Below are positions 59,601 through 64,000 of a stretch of DNA of 64,000 bases, piece by piece (within the stretch, counting starts at the first letter, position 1; the number at the start of each line of letters is the position of its first letter). Position numbers and translations under genes: made by a program. This stretch comes from Verrucomicrobiales bacterium (GTDB taxonomy: Bacteria > Verrucomicrobiota > Verrucomicrobiia > Verrucomicrobiales > DEV007), in NCBI GenBank assembly GCA_028047635.1, contig JAOFXR010000011.1, positions 1-64,000 of the forward strand, given 5' to 3'. Below the pieces are notes generated by a model. That model was not told where the DNA came from, searched no databases, and saw nothing but the letters and a program-made list of their open reading frames with translations.

Positions 59601-60926
59601 ATGAATTTTCTAACAAAGAAATCGATTCCACGACGAACCCTCTTGCGAGGGATGGGCGCTTCGTTGTCGCTTCCTTTGTTGGAAGCGATGATCCCTGCTT
59701 CGACGGCAATAGCGGCGACTCCGGCTAAGGCGGTGAAACGACTTGGCTTTGTCTTCATGCCGATGGGTGCGGACCTGAGTCGATGGACTCCGAAATCAGG
59801 CGAGACGCTTGATGAGCTGTCGCCGATTCTGAAATCGTTAGAGCCGGTTAAAAATCACGTCACAGCATTTTCAAACCTGGAACTGCAGCCCGCTTACCCG
59901 GGGAGCCACGCGACATCCAACTCGGCGTTCCTCAGCGCGGCGAGAGCAAAGCTGACGGAGAGTAATGATTACTATCTCGGGACGACCGTAGATCAGGTAG
60001 CGGCTCGACAAATGGGGCAGGAAACCGCACTGCCATCGCTCGAACTCGCGATGGACATGATGCAGACAGTAGGGCAATGCGACAACGGTTACGCTTGTGT
60101 CTATCAAAACAACCTCTCGTGGTCGTCGCCAACTACTCCCTTGCCGTCAGAAGCGCATCCTCGTCTCGTTTTCGAGAAGCTGTTTGGGGAAGGGGGAACG
60201 AAGGCCGAGCGACAAGCGGCTTTGCGAAAGCGTTCGAGTCTTCTTGATTTTATCAAAGAAGATATGACGAGTTTGAAGCGTGAGTTGGGTGCTTCTGATC
60301 GCGGGCGGGTCGATACTTTTCTCGAGTCAATTCGCGAAGTCGAGCGCCGCATTCAACGGTCCGAGGAAAGCGTCGCTGAAAACCCTCAGTCTGATCTGGA
60401 TCGGCCGGTAGGAGTCCCCGCTTCCTACGCGGAGCATGCACGCTTGATGTTTGATTTGCAGTTATTGGCCTTGCAGGGCGATGTCACGAGGGTGATTTCT
60501 TTTCAGTTGGCCAGGGAGACCAGCAATCGAACTTATCCGGAGACTGGCGTTTCTGATCCTCATCATCCGCTTTCTCATCACGGAAATGATCCGGCCAAGA
60601 TCAAGCGGATGTCGAAGATCAACGCCTTTCACGTTTCGCTGTTCGCGGAGTTCCTTGAAAAGCTTCAGAGCACGGAAGAAGGGGGGCATTCGATCCTTGA
60701 TCAGTCGCTCTTTCTCTATGGCAGTGGAATCGGTAATCCGAATGTTCACGATCATACGAACCTGCCCATCCTATTAGCCGGAGGCGGTGCTTCAGGAATA
60801 AAAGGGAACCGTCACATTCAGTATGAAAAGGCGACACCGCTCGCGAATCTGCATCTGACTCTTCTCGATCGGGCGGGAGTGAAGGTCGACCAATTTGGAG
60901 ACAGCGATGGCCTCGTCACTCTATAG
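59601..60926 (+). CDS. DUF1552 family exported protein
   Basis: 441 aa. A twin-arginine-like start (IPRRTLLRGMGASLSLPLLEAM) indicates Tat export. The DUF1552 domain has RLGFVFMPMGADLSRWTPK, SAFLSAARAKLTE, SLELAMDMMQTVGQCDNGYACVYQNNLSW (in part: CDNGYACVYQNNLSW), and the C-terminal VHDHTNLPILLAGGGASG. These proteins resemble DUF1501 in fold and lie beside DUF1592 cytochromes in most genomes; none is adjacent here, since the gene before it is the symporter. The ankyrin gene overlaps its 3' end. Function unknown. Confidence 0.92.
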   Translation: MNFLTKKSIPRRTLLRGMGASLSLPLLEAMIPASTAIAATPAKAVKRLGFVFMPMGADLSRWTPKSGETLDELSPILKSLEPVKNHVTAFSNLELQPAYPGSHATSNSAFLSAARAKLTESNDYYLGTTVDQVAARQMGQETALPSLELAMDMMQTVGQCDNGYACVYQNNLSWSSPTTPLPSEAHPRLVFEKLFGEGGTKAERQAALRKRSSLLDFIKEDMTSLKRELGASDRGRVDTFLESIREVERRIQRSEESVAENPQSDLDRPVGVPASYAEHARLMFDLQLLALQGDVTRVISFQLARETSNRTYPETGVSDPHHPLSHHGNDPAKIKRMSKINAFHVSLFAEFLEKLQSTEEGGHSILDQSLFLYGSGIGNPNVHDHTNLPILLAGGGASGIKGNRHIQYEKATPLANLHLTLLDRAGVKVDQFGDSDGLVTL

Positions 60927-62316
60927 CCGCTTTGCTCTTGCGGCATTGATTTTCCTCTTTTGCCCGCATGCGTTTTCGGACGCCCCGGTGAGCACTCCGC
61001 TTCTGGATGCCGTTTATGCCGATGATACGGTGACGGCGGTAGATCTGATCGAATCGGGTTCTGATGTCAACGAGGCCAATCGATATGGAATTGTCCCGTT
61101 GATACTGGCTTGCCGGAATGGCAATGGAGATATCGTAAGTGCCTTGCTCAGATACGGAGCGGACCCGGATGCGAAAGGTAGCGGTGGCGAAAGCGCTCTG
61201 ATGATTGCTTCTCGAACGGGTCTACTTGTGCCGGTTCAATTACTGTTGAAAGAAGGAGCTTCGCTTGAAACGACAGAGAGGAAAGGCCAGACAGCATTGA
61301 TGTGGGCCGCGGCAGAGGGGCATGACGAAGTCGTTACTCTTCTTATCGGTTCCACTGCGGATCCTGAGAAGCGGCTCAAGTCAGGGTTTACTGCGATTCA
61401 CTTTGCGGCGAGAAATGGTCATCTTAAAACAGTGGAATGTCTTCTGGATGCCGGTGTTCCGGTTGGTGATGCAATTGCGGTTGATAAAGTGATAGGGAAA
61501 TCACCTCCTAAAGGAACGACCCCTCTGAGGCTTGCGGTGGAGAACGGTCATTTTGACCTTGCTTGTTTTCTAATTGAGCGCGGCGCCGATCCAAACGAAC
61601 AGGCATCAGGTTTTGCTCCTTTGCATGTTCTCACCTGGGTGAGGAAGCCGCATCGTGGAGATGGCGACAATGGCTTGCCGCCTCCGAAAATTCAGAGCGA
61701 ACTGACCAGTCTCGCCTTCGCCAAAAAGATCATCGAAGAGTTCGGTGCCGAAGTGAATCTCAAACTGAAATCAGGATCCGGGGGAGGGAATCGGCTCGGG
61801 ACGCGGGGGGCGAGTCCTTTTCTCCTCGCTGCGCAACGGGCTGATCTTGATTACATGAAATTGCTCGAGTCGCTGGGTGCTGATGTCACGCTCGCCAATG
61901 ACGATAGTACCACTCCTTTTCTCGCTGCATCCGGGGTCGGAAGCAGTGCCCCTGAAGAGGAGGCTGGCAATGAATTAGAGCGACTTGAAGTGTTGCCGTG
62001 GCTGCTGGAGCGAGGGGCGAAGATAAATGCGAAAAACCGTTTTGGTGATACCTCAGTGCATGGCGCCGCCTACAAGAACGTGCCCGGGGTGGTTCAGTTC
62101 CTCGATGAGTCAGGAGCTGATATCACATTGTGGAATACAAAGAATAAGAAGCGATGGACTCCCTTGTTGATCGCTCAGGGATTTCGCCCCGGAAACTTCA
62201 AGCCGTCTCAGGCGACGATCGAAGCGATTGAAAAAATCATGCGAAGTCATGGCGTCACTCCTCCGGCTGCTCCAGTGCGACCGGTAGTCGGGGCACCGAA
62301 AAAATATGTTCCCTGA
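60907..62316 (+). CDS. Exported ankyrin-repeat protein
   Basis: 469 aa from the ATG at 60907; a TTG at 60895 is in frame but the signal peptide (MASSLYSRFALAALIFLFCPHAFS) begins at the ATG. It overlaps the DUF1552 stop by 20 bases. About eight ankyrin repeats are visible: TPLLDAVYADDTVTAVDLIESGSDVNEAN, then GIVPLILACRNGNGDIVSALLRYGADPDAK, and so on (each in part). The C-terminus has GVTPPAAPVRPVVG. Exported ankyrin proteins occur next to DUF1552 genes in this group and may bind the partner protein. The exact function is unknown. Confidence 0.88.
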   Translation: MASSLYSRFALAALIFLFCPHAFSDAPVSTPLLDAVYADDTVTAVDLIESGSDVNEANRYGIVPLILACRNGNGDIVSALLRYGADPDAKGSGGESALMIASRTGLLVPVQLLLKEGASLETTERKGQTALMWAAAEGHDEVVTLLIGSTADPEKRLKSGFTAIHFAARNGHLKTVECLLDAGVPVGDAIAVDKVIGKSPPKGTTPLRLAVENGHFDLACFLIERGADPNEQASGFAPLHVLTWVRKPHRGDGDNGLPPPKIQSELTSLAFAKKIIEEFGAEVNLKLKSGSGGGNRLGTRGASPFLLAAQRADLDYMKLLESLGADVTLANDDSTTPFLAASGVGSSAPEEEAGNELERLEVLPWLLERGAKINAKNRFGDTSVHGAAYKNVPGVVQFLDESGADITLWNTKNKKRWTPLLIAQGFRPGNFKPSQATIEAIEKIMRSHGVTPPAAPVRPVVGAPKKYVP

Positions 62317-62420
62317 GTGAAGTTTCTCTGCGACCGGTTTTAACAAGAGTGCATCCGAATACTCTACTCGAAGGCCTTGCGAACCCTCATGATTATCTGC
62401 ATTCTAGACCTTGTCATTTT

Positions 62421-64000
62421 ATGAAAAGAATTTTCTCTTTCGTCCTTCTTATCTTCCTGATTTTCGTTTCTCAATCTCCTGCCGGAGAAAAAGAGCGCCC
62501 GAATATTCTGTTGTTGTTAGTTGATGATCTCAAGCCTGCTTTGGGTGCTTATGGCGATGCGACCGCGAAGACGCCTCATCTCGATGCGTTGGCTGAGAGA
62601 GGAATGCGATTTGATGCTGCCTACTGCAATCAGGCGGTTTGTGCACCGTCCCGTTTCACCTTGATGCTGGGTTCGCATTCAACTTCGACGGGGCTTTATG
62701 GGCTTGGTAGCAAGTTGCGGGAGGCGATTCCGGATGCGGTGACTTTGCCTCAGTTTTTTGCGAAGCATGGCGGCTATCGGACGGAGTCTTTGGGAAAGAT
62801 TTTTCATATTGGCCACGGGAACAATGGCGATGCTGAGTCATTCAGCGTTCCGCATTTTAAGGAGAAAGTGATTGAGTATGTTGATCCGGCGAGCACACAA
62901 GGAGGTAAGCTGACGCGCGAGGAGGCTTTTTTCACGAACCAGCAACTGGGGAATATCAACGCACTGCCTCGAGGCGCGGCCTACGAATCTCCCGATGTGG
63001 ATGACAATGCGTACGCTGACGGACGTGTTGCTCAGGAAACTCAGAAGCGACTCGCCGCGGCAAAGAAGCGCAGGGAGAAAGATGGAACGCCCTTCCTTAT
63101 CGCGGCGGGATTTGCCCGGCCGCACTTGCCATTTTCAGCTCCGAAGCGCTATTGGGATCTCTATGACCCGGTGAATCTTCCTATGCCCGCGAATGAAGAA
63201 CTCCCCGACGGGTCTCCTAAAGTGGCCGGAAAGCGAGGCGGTGAAATTCGAAATTACTTTCCGGTTCCCGATAAAAAAGACCCCGCTGCTATCTCTGAGG
63301 AGGTGAAGCGAAAGCTCATTCACGGTTACTATGCGAGCACCAGTTATGTCGACGCGCAGATCGGAAAGGTGATGAATTCACTCGATGAACTGGATCTCGC
63401 GGAGAATACGATTGTGGTGTTGTGGGGGGATCATGGGTTTCACCTTGGTGATCTCGGGATCTGGACGAAGCATACGAATTATGAGCAGGCGAATCGGATC
63501 CCATTAATTTTCGTTGCTCCGGGAGTGACCGAGCCCGGATCGTTCACCGGCCAGCTCGCGGAGAGTGTTGATGTTTATCCCACCCTCGCTGAGTTGGCGG
63601 GGTTTCCTGCTCCGAAAGGGCCTCAGCCGATCGATGGCGTCAGCCTTGTTCCCGTGTTGCGTGATTCCGCGGCCCGGGTCCGTGACCATGCTTTTCACGC
63701 GTATCCAAAAGGGGCGATCGGACGGGCGATTCGGACTGAGCGTTATCGATTCGTTGAGTGGAAAGCGGCGGGGGCTCCTTCCGGGGACGCTGAGATCGAA
63801 TTATTCGACTACGAAACGGACCCTTTAGAGAAGAAGAACCTTGTATTGGAAAAACCGGAGGTGGTGAAAGAACTTTTAAGAGTCCTAGCGACTTATCCAG
63901 AGGCAATGGCGAAAGGGGGGGAGTCGAAAGCGAAAGGAAAACCTAGCGCACGTGCTGCGGTGACAAATGACCCGAAGATTGCCAATCAGGCATTGCGAGT
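62421..64000 (+). CDS. Sulfatase, iduronate-2-sulfatase-like (3' end outside window)
   Basis: At least 526 residues; the frame runs off the window end. A signal peptide (about 1-22, IFSFVLLIFLIFVSQSPAG) starts the protein. The alkaline-phosphatase-superfamily motifs are RPNILLLLVDDLK with the metal Asp pair (near 35-36) and the formylglycine signature CAPSR with Cys74. GDHGFHLGDLGIWTKHTNYE and HGYYASTSYVDAQIGKVM complete it. Exported sulfatases of this family cleave sulfate esters from glycans. The absence of an anaerobic or aerobic maturase in the window is not informative. It lies after the ankyrin gene, the likely start of a new unit. Confidence 0.94.
   Translation, partial: MKRIFSFVLLIFLIFVSQSPAGEKERPNILLLLVDDLKPALGAYGDATAKTPHLDALAERGMRFDAAYCNQAVCAPSRFTLMLGSHSTSTGLYGLGSKLREAIPDAVTLPQFFAKHGGYRTESLGKIFHIGHGNNGDAESFSVPHFKEKVIEYVDPASTQGGKLTREEAFFTNQQLGNINALPRGAAYESPDVDDNAYADGRVAQETQKRLAAAKKRREKDGTPFLIAAGFARPHLPFSAPKRYWDLYDPVNLPMPANEELPDGSPKVAGKRGGEIRNYFPVPDKKDPAAISEEVKRKLIHGYYASTSYVDAQIGKVMNSLDELDLAENTIVVLWGDHGFHLGDLGIWTKHTNYEQANRIPLIFVAPGVTEPGSFTGQLAESVDVYPTLAELAGFPAPKGPQPIDGVSLVPVLRDSAARVRDHAFHAYPKGAIGRAIRTERYRFVEWKAAGAPSGDAEIELFDYETDPLEKKNLVLEKPEVVKELLRVLATYPEAMAKGGESKAKGKPSARAAVTNDPKIANQALR

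Overview
The window looks like a chromosomal segment of a Verrucomicrobiota bacterium, probably near Verrucomicrobiales. This rests on gene content: an ECF sigma factor of the Rhodopirellula/Verrucomicrobium type, a FecR protein, a planctomycete-type cytochrome (PSD1, DUF1549/DUF1553), DUF1501 and DUF1552 proteins, secreted sulfatase and ankyrin proteins, fused SecDF, and a TPR-AAA+ ATPase. These families are typical of the Planctomycetota-Verrucomicrobiota group. No rRNA is present, so the placement is inference. Shine-Dalgarno sequences are rare, and many genes overlap by ATGA.

Layout. 1-6,100: 3' end of glmS, a double-ACT protein, an RDD/SpoIIM membrane pair, an orphan GspE/PilB ATPase and a small membrane protein. 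6,100-11,200: minus-strand cluster of a beta-CASP nuclease, a GT4 glycogen-type synthase, a HEAT-like secreted protein and a PQQ-propeller protein. 11,200-17,300: LysM protein, BON/OmpA-like protein, a clearly decayed TPR-AAA+ gene fused to a TPR membrane gene, rplS and tRNA-Asp. 17,300-26,400: selO, a ceramidase-like protein, a double alpha/beta hydrolase, DUF4403, DUF432 and nadD. 26,400-30,750: tgt-yajC-secDF export cluster. 30,800-37,200: a VapBC module, ppc, and proline genes proB and proA separated by a DUF433/DUF5615 toxin-antitoxin pair. 37,300-45,000: tRNA-Arg, a frameshifted peroxiredoxin, uvrA, a C39-like cysteine-protease protein, an ElyC/SanA-like protein, an acidic protein with a degenerate receiver domain, and DUF3820/MGMT. 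45,000-54,300: lineage-specific small proteins, then the sigma-FecR-PSD1 cytochrome-DUF1501 operon. 54,300-64,000: a XylR-like regulator divergent from galK-galM-Na+/sugar symporter, then DUF1552, ankyrin protein and a sulfatase cut by the window end.

How the genes work together. Housekeeping functions (cell-wall amino sugar, NAD, proline, oxaloacetate supply, Sec export, repair) are mixed with a periplasmic scavenging lifestyle: sulfatase, DUF1501/DUF1552 proteins, a secreted hydrolase, a lipoprotein aldose epimerase and a sugar symporter. The most coherent regulated unit is the ECF sigma/FecR operon.

Unusual structure. A 22-bp tandem repeat occurs at three loci (14.0, 29.1 and 45.6 kb). 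A hairpin repeat with a fixed TCC loop and covarying stems occurs at 12.5 and 37.5 kb. Four loci carry broken reading frames with three different stop codons (TAG, TGA, TAA) plus frameshifts, which argues for decay or sequence error and not for a changed genetic code.
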